The notes: generated from the letters alone by a model not told the origin. DNA of 64,000 bases from Branchiostoma floridae (GCF_000003815.2 NC_049996.1:18231763-18295762); one strand, 5' to 3'; shown: positions 33,401-45,600, counted from the stretch's first letter. Numbers and translations are program-made.

Positions 33401-36400
33401 GTTACAGATTGTAGCCATGGTAACCTGTTCTGTATTACAGATTGTAGCCATGGTAACCTGTTCTGTATTACAGATTGTAGCCATGGTAACCTGTTCTGTA
33501 TTGCAGATTGTTGCCATGGTAACCTGTTCTGTGTTTCAGATCGTCGCCATGACTGGTAACAAGATCGACTCCCTGCCTGTGGAGATTGCTAACCTGAAGC
33601 GTGTCTTGTTGTGTTACAGATTACTAAACTCAGTAACCTGTTCTGTGTTTCAGATTGTAGCGATGACCGGTAACAAGATCGACTCCCTCCCCGTGGAGAT
33701 CGCTAACCTGAAGCGTGTTCAGCAGTTTGGGCTGAACCATAACCAGATGGACCACCTGCCGCTGGGGATGTGCTCCATGTACGACCTGCAGCTGCTCTCG
33801 CTGGAGGGCAACAGGATTCCTGAGCTGCCGTGAGTCATTTACTTCTTATTGTTATTATTGTTATTGTTATTGGGTGGGCCGACTACTCACTCTTTGCAGC
33901 CAGGGGCTGAATTGCAAGGAGCTTACAATGGGTGGGGCTAAATCGCAAGGGTCTGGAGCGAGCTGCCATTCGGCGCCACTCAGGTGACCTCAATACGACT
34001 GTCGCAAGTGTCTGGAGCGAGCTGCCATTCGGCACCACTCAGGTGACCTCAATACGACAGTAATTGCCCCAGGTGCGGCCAAGGTACTGTTTTTTGGATA
34101 ACTCATACCGCACCCTCGCACGTGTGGCGGGTTCTTTAACGTGCTTGAGGGGTGGCTCTCCTCAGACACGGTTTATTATTATTGGTTTGGCTGTTCAGCA
34201 CACACAGCCAGGGCTGCCCAACTAGTCTGGGGCTATTACAGAAGGTTAGCCCTAAATGATAGGGACAAGGAAGTGCACATTGAATTTGACATGAGCATCA
34301 AATGGCCACCAACACTTCGGTGTATGACACTGTCCTTGGTACTGAAACGATGATTTACTGAACATAAAAACAATTAGAAAATCGCCGAGCCACCGAAGTC
34401 TTCGAAGAAAGTCGTGTCCGGGTCCAAAAAAACGCGAAAATCGCGCTGGGACCCCAAAAACCGGAGCTGGAAACTACAGGAGGTGTTTACAGTATCGCTC
34501 AAAAAATTAGACTGATGCTCATGCGCGGCGAGGAATCATGGGTAACCCGTGACCTTTCAACTTTGGGAGCTACCAAGTGAGGCTACATGGGGGTGGTCAG
34601 GCTCAGATACACCTGAAGTCATTCACTGATTCAGTCTGCCTGACAACGAGGGATGCAGGAGACAATCTGGCTTGTGATACAACAATGTACATTACTGTCA
34701 AGGTCTTTCGTGCTTTGCTCTGACATGCAAGACAGGAATCTGTGGCAATCTTTGTGTCATCCCTCAGAGGATGACCTGAACTGAACTTGCACCTGGGAAA
34801 TTCCCTCAGCTTTTTTCAACAAGTGCAATGAACAGTGTCTAAAGAACTGTGACCCTTTCTAGTAGATTGAGCAAAACAGCCATGATACGAACTCCCAATC
34901 TCTTTGCCCAGCAGACGCAGTGTCACACACTACTTGTAACGCTTGTTCACCTTTATTCGCAGGGTAACCTATATCCGTCGTATTAAGCAAGATGGTATTT
35001 AGGGATATCAACTGGACGGACGATGGTTTCAAACTGTAATATGTTCAAAATAATGTAGTTTGAAACTATCGTCTGCCAACTTGATATCCCTAAATACCCA
35101 TTTCTGAAAGCAACGGATATAGGTTACCCCGCGGATATAGGTTACCCCATGTTATATGTTGGTAACGAGGTAATTTTCCCTCCCCAGGTCGGAGTTCTCC
35201 AACCTGGTTCACATCAAGCAGCTGGAGCTGAGCAGCAACTCCCTGGAGGACTTCCCAGACTGCCTCTGTGTGCTGGTCCAGCTGGAGTACCTGGGCATGA
35301 ACAACAACCAGGTCAGAGGTCACTCATGTCTACCAAAGTGTAGCTAAAAATTATGCAACTGACAGATTTTTACCAAACACATGTCATTGAGTATCATTTG
35401 TTTTTAACAAGTTTGGGTTTGGGTTTTTTAACACAGTTGTACCAATGCCACATGCATTTTAAAAGAAAATTTGCTATGAAATTGTATTAGTCAAGAAGTG
35501 AGAGAAAGACTCCTAATTAGTTTACTCTTTAGTTCTACTTTTTGTGAAGATTGTAGATTCATAAAGCTAGTACAGGGGCAGGTTGGGTGAGGGGTTTTCT
35601 ATTTTCCACATACCTTATCCTTCTCCCCATCCTGGTCTTTCATAGGCACATGGGGCATGTGTGGCGCTCGGAATATTTTACTATTCATCAAGTTTGTTGT
35701 TATTTATGTCTGTGTGTATATGATGTATCTGTGTCCTGTAGGTCGACCAGGTCCCAGCTGAGATCTCACATCTACGGAAACTCCGAGTTTTTCTTCTCAA
35801 CGGAAACCAGTTCAGGGACCTACCCAAGGAGGTAAGCACAAACAACTTGTGAATGAGCAAGACAATCTAATGTCTTTGTTCTTAGATTGAAGAAAATAGT
35901 GCTGATGAGATTAGTATCAATTTGCATCAAAGAGTAGTTACTCAAGCAACTGGCCATGAATATGATTTTTGGATCTTCCAAAATCATAAATCATGAAGCC
36001 AAAAAGAAATTGCTCAAGCAACTGGATGATGGATGATGTTGGATTTGGACTCAAATTGTACCCAGTTGCTTATCTTATTACCTGGATGTCTATCCTTCAT
36101 TGATAGATACCAATTTGAATACTGAATCTGAGGGGGAAAATTTGTACTTTGATTCACACAGTTTCAGGGAGTGAATATAGACAGAATCCATTTTTCCTCC
36201 CTTGTCATCTTGCTCATTTGCTGAATGTTTGCAAGGAAATATCCTGAATAACCAACAAAATAAATTGATTCAGCATGAAAGAACTGAACTGAGGAGTTTT
36301 TCTGTGTTTTTTTTTGCCATTGTTGGGATTCTCCAGATATGCACCTTAAGGAAGCTGGAACGTCTTGGCCTGTCCCGTAACCTCATTACCAAGGTCGCAG

Positions 36401-39400
36401 TAGAGGTCAAGAAGTTGGACAACCTGACGGAACTCAGTCTGAACCACAACCAGTTCACGGACTTCCCTACACAGGTATGTCTTAATGCTGGTTGTAACTC
36501 TGTCCTTATCAAAACCTGACAAAATTCTTGACCACAACCAATTCATGGAGTTCTCTCACATGTATCATAGACTCTTGAATCCTGACCATAACCCTAACCC
36601 TAAAACTCAAGGAACCCAGTCTTTATGATTACAATGTATTTACATTATGTTACCTTCATAGAATTGCCCTCACACGTTGGGCTTGTTTTAATGTTTTCTG
36701 TACACATTCAACTGCATATACATTTTGTATTCTCAATTCAAGTCAACGAATCACTGTTAAAATTACCGAGGGGATGCAGAAGACAATAAAAACTCTGTCT
36801 TTCAATGGGAACCTTAAACATTTATGTTCAGTATGCAAGCTTGGAAAAATATCTGTTCCAAAGTTCACTAAGTATTATTCTCTAATAGTATAGCCTGCCA
36901 ATGGATAATTTTACCACTGATTCTATAAAGTCCCTATGAACACCTGTGTGCTAATTCTCCACCTGTGTTGTCCAGGTGTGCTACATTCCCAACCTGCAGC
37001 TGCTGACCTTTGACCAGTCAGGTGGGCCAGGTGTGCAGTCATTGCCGGACGAGATCGCCGAGCTTCAGCATGTGACAGAACTGGTGCTGGACAACAACAA
37101 CATCATGGCACTCCCCACTGTTATGGGTGAGTCTCAGTAGGACATTAGGATAAGCTTTATTCCTGACACTCTTTATTTGTAATACTGTAGATCCCATTGG
37201 GCGTGGGGACCAGGAAATTGCACCAGTACAAAACCGTTTGTGTTTCTGGGACTGGTCAGAGAAAAAAATCAGTGGATCGGATTTTGGACAGATTAGAGAA
37301 TGAACAGATTATTTCAGTATATCGGCAGGCAACCACATGTCTTGGAGCTAACCAAAGAAGACTCCTGCAGAAATCCTTATAACCTTACTGTTTCCCCCCC
37401 AGGAACCATGGACACTTTTTTACGTTATCTTTTGTCAAATTAGTACAAAATAGGAGTCTGTATTCTGAGGAGATCCTAATAAACTGTCTGTTTTCCCCAG
37501 GAACCATGTCCAACCTCCTGCACCTGTCCCTAGCCAATAACCAGCTGATGTTTGTGCCGGAGAGCCTGTGTGAGTTGCCGCAGCTGCGCAGCCTGCAGCT
37601 GCAGGGGAACCAGCTGCAGCGACTGCCCAACAACTTCGGACACCTGGCCAGAGGTGGGTAGTGTTTCACCTTGTAGGTTACGGCTAACAATCTATTCCTG
37701 GGTTGTGTTAGTACGGAGTACAGATATGTGTGCTCGACTTCAGGCCGGTAGAAGAGATCGTATTACTTCAGGTCTCACTTTCTGGAGAGCACATCCTATT
37801 CAATATTCATGTTTGGGCTATACTAAGATACATAGAGTGGAGGGGTGCTAACAGCTGTCTTACTCTCCTAACAAGTAGAGCTGGATTACTGTTTACTCAT
37901 CGCTGAGTTTGAGTTTATTGAGTTTATCAAGATGCCCTTTAGTGGAGCTACTCTTTCAGGGCTTTCAATGATGAAAGCACAGATAATACAAAAAACAGAT
38001 CTGCAAACAGGAACAGTCTAATAACACACAGATCAGACTCATATACAAATGCAGACTTGAAGTTTGAAGTAACGAAGTGAGGTCAAAGGTCATACTAAAA
38101 TATACACTAAAAACCATCAAGATCCATAATGTTCGTGGTTTGCTAATTCACCGCAAACATTTTTCCATGGCAGTAAGAGACTACAGTGCAATTGTATGGC
38201 GCTACCGCAAACTTTGAACCACCGCGAATAGTCCTTTTTCCCGCTACCGCGAAATTAAATCTCTGCAAACCTAACTGCATTTACAATATAAATCTGGCAA
38301 TTGTGTAAGTTAATGGAAAAGAGCTTTGATCAACATATTCTGTTTGACACTTAAAATGTCATACTGTTCCCAGAGGTTGAGCTGAATCTGACAGGAAACC
38401 CGCTGATGAGACCCCCCACGGTGGTGTGCGACGGAGGGAAGGTCACCCCCATTGGGCGATACCTGAAGAAGGCGGAACAGAGGGACGGTAGGTCATCTGC
38501 AGAGTTCACCTTTCACCTTTGACATTTTCCCAGTAGTTAAACTACAATATCGACCATCTCTCATACGATGGAGAACATGGATGATGCACTGTATTTATGT
38601 ATTATCTAATCTTACTTTCTGTACTTTATTTTTATGTGCAAATGAATTTAATCAAAATCAATTAATGGCTTTTAAATTTTTGACAAGTAGTGTACCCATT
38701 TCTTCTTCTTCGTTATTATGTGCTTAACCTCATTAGGCTGAGGGCTTCAAGCATGGTATGTGGGACGTACAAAAGCCTGTAAGTTTTCATCCACTCACAC
38801 TGGGAAGGACCCTTACTCTTTCCGATAAGTGTGGCAGGTTCTTTTACGTGCCCTGGGTGTGGATCTCCCCAAACATGGGACCTTCATCTACTTCCTATCC
38901 GAGGGACGGCCCTCGCTGAAGCTTAAGGTACTCATTTTTCACCAGAGTGAGGTGAGGAAACCCGTGTAAAGTGCCTTTCCTAGGGCCACAAGAGCGGTGA
39001 CACAGCCGGTTTCGAACCTCGAAGTCCTTATTGTTTCTGTTGTCCTCCACAGAACTGCTGCTACAGAAGATGGTGCAGTGTGTCCAAACCTCTATCACCA
39101 CTAAAGATGTCTACACAACAGTACTGCCCAAACTCAGACTACCCAAGGTGGGTTCCACTGTTTGACTAGGAGACAGTGTTATACAATCTATGATAGAGAT
39201 AAAGACAAAGGTTAACTAATTTAAAGTACTACTGCTGACCAATAGCTTACTTGAGGCATGTGTGTGGGCAGGTGGTTGCTTTTCACTGTGTCTAGTGCAC
39301 GGTATTGGAAGGCGGAGCCCATCCCTCTCCTTCCACTGCCTTTTACCTCCTCAGCCGAGGTTAGCTACCCATTTTTACACTAGGTCCTGGTTAGTGGTGG

Positions 39401-39731
39401 AATTGTCAACGCAAAACTTTGAAAATAAAACAGCCGTAAATTTGTAGTCGATAAGTATATCAATGAAAAACTTCACAGCAGAGTTCAGACTGTTACTCTT
39501 TTTTAACAAGTATTTCTTTCCCAGGATGCCCTGGAGGTTCTGGCAGGAATGGGTCGTCACGCGCCAATCCCGGACAAGCTGCGGGTTGCCATGGCGAGGT
39601 GGAAGGAGCTGCAGGCCACGCCCGCGGCCGGCGTGGAGCGCCTGATCAGGATCTTTGACGTTCTGGACATTCAGGACATTCTGGGCAAACTGAAAACAAT
39701 GAAGATCAGGGCACAGCAGCATAGGTTATAG
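27472..39731 (+). CDS. Leucine-rich-repeat protein with death-domain-like C-terminus, 16 exons, 750 aa
   Basis: Exons: 27472-27552, 28060-28224, 28936-29078, 30014-30169, 30854-31013, 31564-31686, 32238-32414, 33654-33829, 35188-35311, 35742-35831, 36337-36474, 36976-37126, 37501-37653, 38374-38487, 39053-39147, 39525-39731; all GT-AG with matching phases. A short N-terminal segment (MATQVRLISMSRG...) precedes roughly eighteen 23-residue repeats of the type LxxLxLxxNxLxxLPxxI (for example LEVLGLNDNEITSLPAGI). After GRYLKKAEQRD comes a C-terminal region (about 640-745) with VAMARWKELQ...GVERLIRIFDVLDI, spaced like helices of a death domain. There is no signal peptide or membrane segment, so it is probably cytoplasmic. 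LRR plus death-like domain suggests an LRRD1- or PIDD-like adaptor, but orthology is not established. The start has a strong CACCATGG context. Exons 4, 5, 6, 7, 8, 11, 13 and 16 have duplicated edges, so alternative forms are possible. Confidence 0.88.
27845..27880 (+). other. Hammerhead-ribozyme-like core hairpin in LRR intron 1
   Basis: CTGATGA (27847-27853), then a perfect 6-bp stem AGATAG/CTATCT with a 6-base loop, then GAAAC (27873-27877). These are the invariant core boxes of a hammerhead with stem II between them. Stems I and III could not be drawn convincingly, so activity is doubtful. It belongs to a dispersed repeat whose other end is the reverse complement of 'aagcaactggatatg'. Confidence 0.4.
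29283..29660 (+). mobile_element. 375-bp repeat, copy B, LRR gene intron 3
   Basis: Starts 'tctccccagaatttttt' and ends 'tccatcctttggggagga'. It is the opposite-orientation partner of 26901-27276, 2.4 kb away, so transcripts through the LRR gene carry one half of a potential long duplex. Confidence 0.75.
29903..30013 (+). repeat. Upstream duplicate of LRR exon 4
   Basis: An acceptor (attctgcag) and 28 codons YANRNSLSSLPDEVCSLQQL EVLGLNDN duplicate the start of the true exon 4 at 30014 (YANRNN...). No donor follows. Read-through into the second copy stays in frame via nine spacer codons (LFPSLSPCS), so use of either acceptor gives an open protein, the longer one with an extra repeat. Confidence 0.8.
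30340..30850 (+). repeat. About 24-bp minisatellite in LRR intron 4
   Basis: Degenerate units of 'ctgctgttctgacatggtct' type fill the 500 bp before exon 5, and the real acceptor reads ctgctgttccccag. The array therefore looks expanded from the polypyrimidine tract of the 3' splice site. A single insertion at about 30532-30592 is the reverse complement of the 48.8-49.7 kb minisatellite unit. Confidence 0.75.
31014..31160 (+). repeat. Tandem copies of the 3' end and donor of LRR exon 5
   Basis: AACGATAACGAGATCCAGTA + CCTGCCTGTTCAG|gtaaatcag at the true exon end (donor after 31013) is repeated at about 31048-31080 and 31113-31148, each with its own 'caggtaaatcag'. Units are about 66 bp. Confidence 0.85.
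31236..31562 (+). repeat. Pyrimidine-rich minisatellite in LRR intron 5
   Basis: Units of about 15-24 bp, variants of 'ccttgacctttcccctgacctgt', run up to the acceptor of exon 6, so the whole array is an extended polypyrimidine tract. The long minus-strand open frames rich in Gly/Lys/Arg are products of this repeat. Confidence 0.85.
31855..32237 (+). repeat. Degenerate upstream copies of LRR exon 7
   Basis: Segments at about 31852-31940, 31968-32030 and 32100-32200 repeat the sequence of exon 7 (LPDEI.ELSCLETLGLDSNR LKALPEHM) at 32238. The third has an acceptor (tgtgtag) and codons VLPDEISELSCLETLGLDSN RLKALPEHMAVNG followed by gtacat. The first two have decayed (for example ctgccaggagacacaatggc). 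Only the copy at 32238-32414 carries the full second repeat and a donor joining to exon 8. Confidence 0.8.
32816..33653 (+). repeat. Exon 8 array: five partial exon copies plus 33-bp splice-acceptor repeats
   Basis: The opening of exon 8 (IVAMTGNKIDSLPVEIANLK R) occurs six times, near 32816, 32932, 33148, 33329, 33542 and 33654; only the last continues into a full exon with a donor. Between them are 33-bp units ATTGTAGCCATGGTAACCTG + TTCTGTATTACAG, each a 3' splice site followed by the first four codons of the exon. Because 33 is a multiple of three, many of these acceptors are in the same frame: an uninterrupted frame runs from 33387 into the true exon. Confidence 0.9.
33876..34170. repeat. 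SINE-like body with tandem duplication, LRR intron 8
   Basis: Two tandem copies of about 60 bp (GTCTGGAGCGAGCTGCCATT + CGGCgCCACTCAGGTGACC) lie at 33952-34060, next to 'ggttctttaacgtgcttgag', which recurs as 'ggttcttttacgtgccctgg' at 38831. It probably belongs to the family 1 SINE body. A TTATTG simple repeat lies just before it. Confidence 0.5.
34962..35129. mobile_element. Hairpin MITE GGGTAACCTATATCCG, LRR intron 8
   Basis: Left arm GGGTAACCTATATCCGT...GTATTTAGGGATATCAA...GTTTCAAAC and right arm GTTTGAAAC...TTGATATCCCTAAATAC...CGGATATAGGTTACCC are complementary over most of their length. The terminal motif is repeated once more at 35130-35148 (GCGGATATAGGTTACCCC). Confidence 0.7.
37403..37500 (+). 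repeat. Duplicate of the 3' splice-site region of LRR exon 13
   Basis: 'cttactgtttccccccagGAACCATG' ending near 37409 repeats 'aactgtctgttttccccagGAACCATG' ending at 37508, with a spacing of about 98 bp. The upstream copy leads into a frame without LRR codons, so the second is the true acceptor. Confidence 0.7.
38128..38290. mobile_element. MITE TACTGTAAATGCA family, copy 3, LRR intron 13
   Basis: Contains the family's 'accgcaaaca', 'gaaccaccgcgaa' and 'cccgctaccgcgaaatt' blocks and ends CTGCATTTACAATA. The left end is degraded. Same family as 21453 and 24745. Confidence 0.55.
38700..39017 (-). mobile_element. tRNA-derived SINE (family 1), LRR intron 14
   Basis: The right end has a minus-strand B-box-like GGTTTCGAACC-complement and 'aaagtgcctttcctagggcc'. 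The body to the left includes 'ggttcttttacgtgccctgg' and 'ggtactcattt'. It ends only about 35 bp before the acceptor of exon 15 (39052). Confidence 0.55.
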
Positions 39732-42630
39732 GGCAGGGGCCACAGGTTATATGACAGGGGTCACAGGTCATGGTAGCGTAGGTCAGAGGTCAGTTTGTAG
39801 GACATTCAGGACATTCTGGGCAAGCTCAAAACCATGAAGATCACTGAGAAACCGAGAAGACAAAGTGAATTACAGACCACGAAATTTTGTTACCAAGGAG
39901 ACAAAGTGAATTATAGTTACTGTATTGGAGCAGTGAAAAGAGTCTATTTTCAACTTTTACTGAATTCATAGGCTTTATATTTACTATATGCTCTAAACAG
40001 AATGTAGTTACTTAGGGCATCTGTAGTTTGCCAAGGATGCTGCTTTAGTGCTCTAATGCTAACTTTTAACATGATGTGGAAATGTTTTACAAGCCATAGG
40101 AACAGATCTTTGTATCCTACTTATACAACTTAATATGTTAAAGCTAGAGGAAAGTTTCCGGTCCATCAGTAGAATATCCTGAATGTGCAGAACGTGGGAG
40201 GTCCTGACCAGCTCTCCATGCAGATCAACTTCATCTGAAAACTTCAAGACGTCTGCAAGACTTCTTTGGACAAGATCTACAGTTGTGAAGGAACTCCATG
40301 AAGCAGTTATTCGAACAATTGGATATGATTTTGGAAACGGTCAGATGTTTAAGACAGCCATTTGGCATCTTTCGTGACATTTGAACTTTGACATGATGAG
40401 GCAACATTAGAAGTTGATAAGCAACTTTTGATGGCAATCCAAATGCCATAAACAGCAAATGTAACATTGTCGGAAAACTTTGATGACTTTTTTTGACCTA
40501 GTTATTGCTAAACCTTAAAAATGGCTTATTTCGAATTCTAAATAACTGTACCTCTTAGCAGCCATAGCTGAATTGCGTGTAACTATTTCACATTATTACT
40601 TTAATATGTAAATATTTAAACTTGCCAAATGAAATTCTATGAATGAATTCTACTACCATCTTCAATTCTTCATCACCACTTATGAGTGCTATACTGTAAA
40701 GCTTTTTGTGGAAAGACTAGTTAGGTTTGACATGTAATGTTAGTGCGAGTTTGCTGCTATCTGATATATATATGATATGTACAAGTGGAACAAAGTTTTA
40801 AAGTATCCCATCCCAGTATGTATCCTGACTTGTTGGCTTTTTACCAACGAGTTGCCATTTTTTGTCCTTATGTTCTAGTTACGCCATATCGATTTGATCA
40901 ATATACGTTATAGGGACGGTGGTCATGGAAATTCTGATCCTTTGTGTTCAAAGAAAGTTTAGCATTGTACTATGATTATTACCAACACACTCAGACAAAC
41001 TTTAGAAAAGTATGAATGAAATTTTGAATTATAATTTAAGAAAACTATCAATGAAACTTTGCCTTAAACAATGACATTTTACAGTATGGGATATGAAAAA
41101 AATGCAGTATAAAGTCTGGGCAGAAACTAATTATAGATAATTCATTCTTTGAGAAAGTTATATTTTTTATCATGCAGTTTGTTGAATAGAATGTGTGTTG
41201 TGATCTTTGTTAACTATTGAACCACATGTATATATTTTTTCATTCACAAAAGTCACAGTGCAGTAACAATCCAATAAAATCTAAACTACCACTATCTTTT
41301 GCGTCGATGTATGGATTATTCGTCTACAAGGCTCGCTATGAGTGTAAATACATAACTCACTGTACACCAGGCTATCATCTTATATATCGGGATTTATCTT
41401 ACTATTCAAGAATAGTAAATAATAAGTTCTTTATAACATGTGACAACCCCTACATGGTATACCTATCAATGTATCAATGGATGTCATACTTTGCACCCGG
41501 TACAATTGTTGTGCAATAATGTCAATCAAATCATGTTAGCCAGGCTTGTCAAGCTAGTGAACATGTTAAAACTTTGGGTAACTCGTAACGAGTTGCTCCC
41601 TTGCTCTAATTTCCTCCCTTGCTGCATGTATTTTCCTCTCATCCTCTAAATTCCTCTCATCTTCTAATGATTTTAGGCCGGCGCCATCACCTTTAAATCA
41701 ATGGTTAGACTGCCGGGCCGGGGCGGCAATACTTGTCGATAGACATTTTCAGAGAAAACGTGGCTCTTAAAACGTGATAGTCCGACTGTGTAGCACTGTA
41801 CATGTGTGGTGCAAGGGCTATGAAACGGAGATGGTCACCGCCTTTAGACCCCGATAGGTGGGAATGATTTCGGTGTAACCTATAATCTACCTAACATCAC
41901 AACCTATTTACGTTTGTTCTGTATATATAAAGAAGATTGCTTGTTGTAAGAATGATTTGTAGAGTCTTAAGAAGTGGATGGAGCGTTTCAAGTGTTTCTT
42001 AAAGTACGTTCTGTTCCTCAACGATAGCCTCTGAGTGACCAGGTCAAACCCCGGGTAACTCTGTCGACAGAAGCAGGGGTCACCTGTTGGTCAGCTTTGA
42101 TAAGTGCCGAGATAACAGGTACACAACAACAACTGAAGTGTGGCGACACAACAGCAAATTTACCAACTTATTTGGTGTTAAATTAGCACACATAATGTTG
42201 TTCGTGGCCTGCCTTATTGGAATCCAACATAGTGTTGCATTCTTACAATGCCTACAACTGGACGAATCTTTTAACACAACATACTGCAAAGCATCCGCGC
42301 CCACCCATGAGTAGGTAATGGGACGTCTAAAATGTAAATATGACCGTATTGTTTGCATATCCCTGGTAAACAGTAGAGGGAGACCAGCGAATGTATTTTA
42401 ATCAACGGAGGTTGCATTTTCCATGAGTTTTTAACCCATTCATGACGTTTCATCAGAAAATACATCCAACCTTGTTAGGGCTAGTCGGCTGATGATGATA
42501 CCAGTCTAGTAAAAGTCGCGCCACGTCTGGCTTCCTCACACCTGCTGATTCACCTGATCGCTGCAAACAGTTGAGGGCATAGGTCGCCTGGGTCTCATCT
42601 AACTGGGTCACCCACTGCATCTGTGAGAAA
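39732..42630. other. LRR gene 3' UTR and intergenic stretch before the first P450 gene
   Basis: At 39800-39850 the end of the last LRR exon (GACATTCAGGACATTCTGGG CAAGCT...) recurs after the stop. The region 39557-40265 has a diverged copy at 48124-48823. AATAAA at 41273-41278 could be the LRR poly(A) site. Open frames at 41217-41649 match nothing I recognise. Confidence 0.5.
41922..41932 (+). promoter_or_regulatory. Possible TATA box upstream of the first P450 gene
   Basis: TATATATAAAG, a good TATA-box match, about 700 bp before the ATG at 42631. A 5' UTR of that length, or a 5' UTR intron, would be needed, so the link to the gene is tentative. Confidence 0.25.
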
Positions 42631-45600
42631 ATGGCCGGTGCTGTCCAATGGGTTTTCCCGTTTTCTGGGCTGACCCTGCAGACGTTTATTGTCTTCTGCG
42701 CGACTTTCCTCCTGGCATGTGTCGTCTTCAAGCGGTCCCGAAACCTGCCTCCTTACCCAGCAGGACGCGTGCCTATTCTCGGGCACCTCCTCGCCTTGGG
42801 CCGAGAACCGCCACTAAAACTAACGGCGTGGAGGCGGCAGTACGGGGACGTCTTCACCGTCAGGATGGGGATGGAAGATGTGGTGGTTCTGAACGGCTAC
42901 ACTGCCGTCAAGGACGCGCTCGTGGACAGGTCCGAGCTGTTCGCGTCGAAGGCACCAATGTACCAGGTTGATGTGATGCTTGGTTTCGGAAAAGGTAAAG
43001 TTCTATTTACTATATTTCTTTCTCAACAAAAGTCGTAGTATACTATGGGACATTCTATGGACAGTGGTGGGCCATGGGTCCGTTTGCAGTTGTCTTGAAT
43101 AGGGCAGGAAAGCGGTTCTATCGTGCCCCGACTGAAAATTGTACGCTGTATAATTGTTCCGTGCTGTCTCACTGAATGGCAGTGTCCTCTAGATGGCAAT
43201 ATTAAATTGGTATGAGACGTGACACGGGTTACAGGTCGTATACCCACGTTAGTTATATTTCAGCCATACCATAGGTATGGTGAAATATATTGTATTCGTA
43301 ATGTTTCTTCTTTCTTTCTCCTGTCAAATCTTCGGAACACGGTATCTCTGTTGTTCCTAAACCGATTGACTTTTAATTTGGCACAAGGGTAGAATGGGCC
43401 AATACCCCCAGAAGGTTTTTTTCATTTTTTTTCATATCTGCCTTTAAAATGATTTTATTAAGGTTTTTTGGTCATCTTAAGACCAAAACTGTATATTTGG
43501 GCGCCCTGTACCCTGGTATTATAACCGAATGAGCTGAAATTTGGCACAGATGTTCCTTGATTATTCCCCCATATAGATTCAATACCACTTTTGGTCTACA
43601 GTATAACGAAATGCTTATTTTTGCGATTTTTTGGTTATTTTTTGACCCAAAAAGGACACTTTTGACTCCTGTACCTTGGTTTTAGAACCGGATGACCTGA
43701 AATTTAGTATAGGAGTGCCCTAGACATTTGCGCACATGGATTCATTAACAGTTGAGGCATACAGTACAACAAAATGCTTAATTTTGCGATTATTTGGCCA
43801 TTTTATGACCAAAAAGTACACTTTTGGCTCTTTTGCTCTGGTTTTAAAACCAAATGACCTAAATTTTGGTAAAATGGTGCACTAGATATTTTTTCAAATG
43901 ACACATGTATAATTTTTGTCATAGACTACGTCAAAATGATATATTTTGGGATTTTTTTCTGTCATTTTCCAATAGCCAGAGGGGTCAATGACCTTAAGGT
44001 CGTTGACCCCAGCTGCAGATTGCACCTACTGGCATATATGTCTATTTAATCTAATTAGATAGGTAACCAATCACTTAGCCTGAACTGAATCTATATCCTA
44101 AAGAGGGGGGGGGGGGGTGACAGCCAATCAGCGAGCCCGGTATCATCTGGAACAGTCCATTCTTACACGGAGGCTTCCGTGTAAGAATGACTTCCGTCTT
44201 TCAGTGGGTATATTTTTGGACAGGTCTATTTTGCAGTTTTACAGAAGGTGTGCTGGAAGATTCTATTCTCGCACGGAGGGTTTTTTTTTTTAAATTCATA
44301 TTTTGGACTTTGGTGACTTCTAGTTTGTCAAAGTCTTTCAGTAGGGTTATTTTTGGACTGGTCTAGTTTGCAATTTTAAATGGGTGTGCTGGAAGAGTCC
44401 ATTCTTGCATGGAGGGGGCTTTTTTAAAAAATCCATTGGCTTTTTTTAAAATCCAGTTTTTGGACTTCAGTGATTATGTCAAAGTCCTATTTTAGCGGAT
44501 GTATTTTTGGACTGCTCTACTTTACATGGAAGAGTCCATTTTTTTGCACACAGAAGGGGGATTTTTTCAAATTCAGTTTGGATGGGTGATGATTCAAAAT
44601 TCAATTTTTAGTGGAAGTGGTTTTAGACTGGTCTATTATACCTTTTCATGCACTGGGACCTTTTTTGCTAAATTCAATTTTGGATTTGGTTTCTTATTCA
44701 AAAGGCCAAGGTTTCAGTGGGAGTATTTCTGGACTGGTCTATTGTGCAAATTCACATAGGGTGCACTGGAGTCCATTCTTGAACGGGGGAATTTTGTAAG
44801 ATTCATTTTTGGGTTAAACCGTCATTAGTAAAAGTGATTTTTCAAATGGGTGATTTTGAAATAGTCTATTGTTGCATGGGGAGGGAGATGGCTGAAATAT
44901 GCTGTATTTGCTCTCAAGCAAATGTCGGCCTTTCTAGTTTACATTTCGAGCTAACCAAATGCCTGTACACTGACTCACTAGATTATGGTGTCCTCTCAGT
45001 GGTATATAACAATACAAGGTGTGACATATATATATATAATTATACCTTTGCTTCTGTAGACATATTTTCTGCCAGCTGGGGTTCCGAGTTCAGACAGAGG
45101 AAGAGGTTTGCCACCACCGTCCTGAAGAACCTGGGCATGAGGGTCGGCCGTGGCAGCATCGAGGGCAACATCCGAGAGGAAGCAAACTGTCTCCGGAACA
45201 GGGTAAGATGAAACAATGGAAATCAATGTATGATCCTGAGATCCGTTATCAGGCAAATCGTTTGGGATATAGTATTGGAGGCATTTTAGTAATAAATATG
45301 TGGTAATTACTTTTGTTATTGACTATTGTTTCTTGAGTTATTTTTCGATGTAGATTATGCAGTCAATGATTACATTCGTTTTTAGGTAAGAAACTATTTC
45401 ATAATTCGTTTGTTTGAAAACAAAAATGGCAACGCTATAATTGCAGCCTACGAAGTCGATGTACATAGTACTAGTGCGTACGTCTCACCAACTCCTTAAA
45501 AGACCGTTTCCATCTGGAAAAAAAACTCATCACTTTGACAAAAACAGTTCTGTTCAGATTGCAGAAAACGACGGACAGCCCTTTGACATCGCTCATGACG

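Noticed and set aside
41217-41649. 100-aa and 69-aa frames as a small gene
   Set aside because: No recognisable motif, AT-rich composition, and overlap with a likely LRR 3' UTR/poly(A) region.
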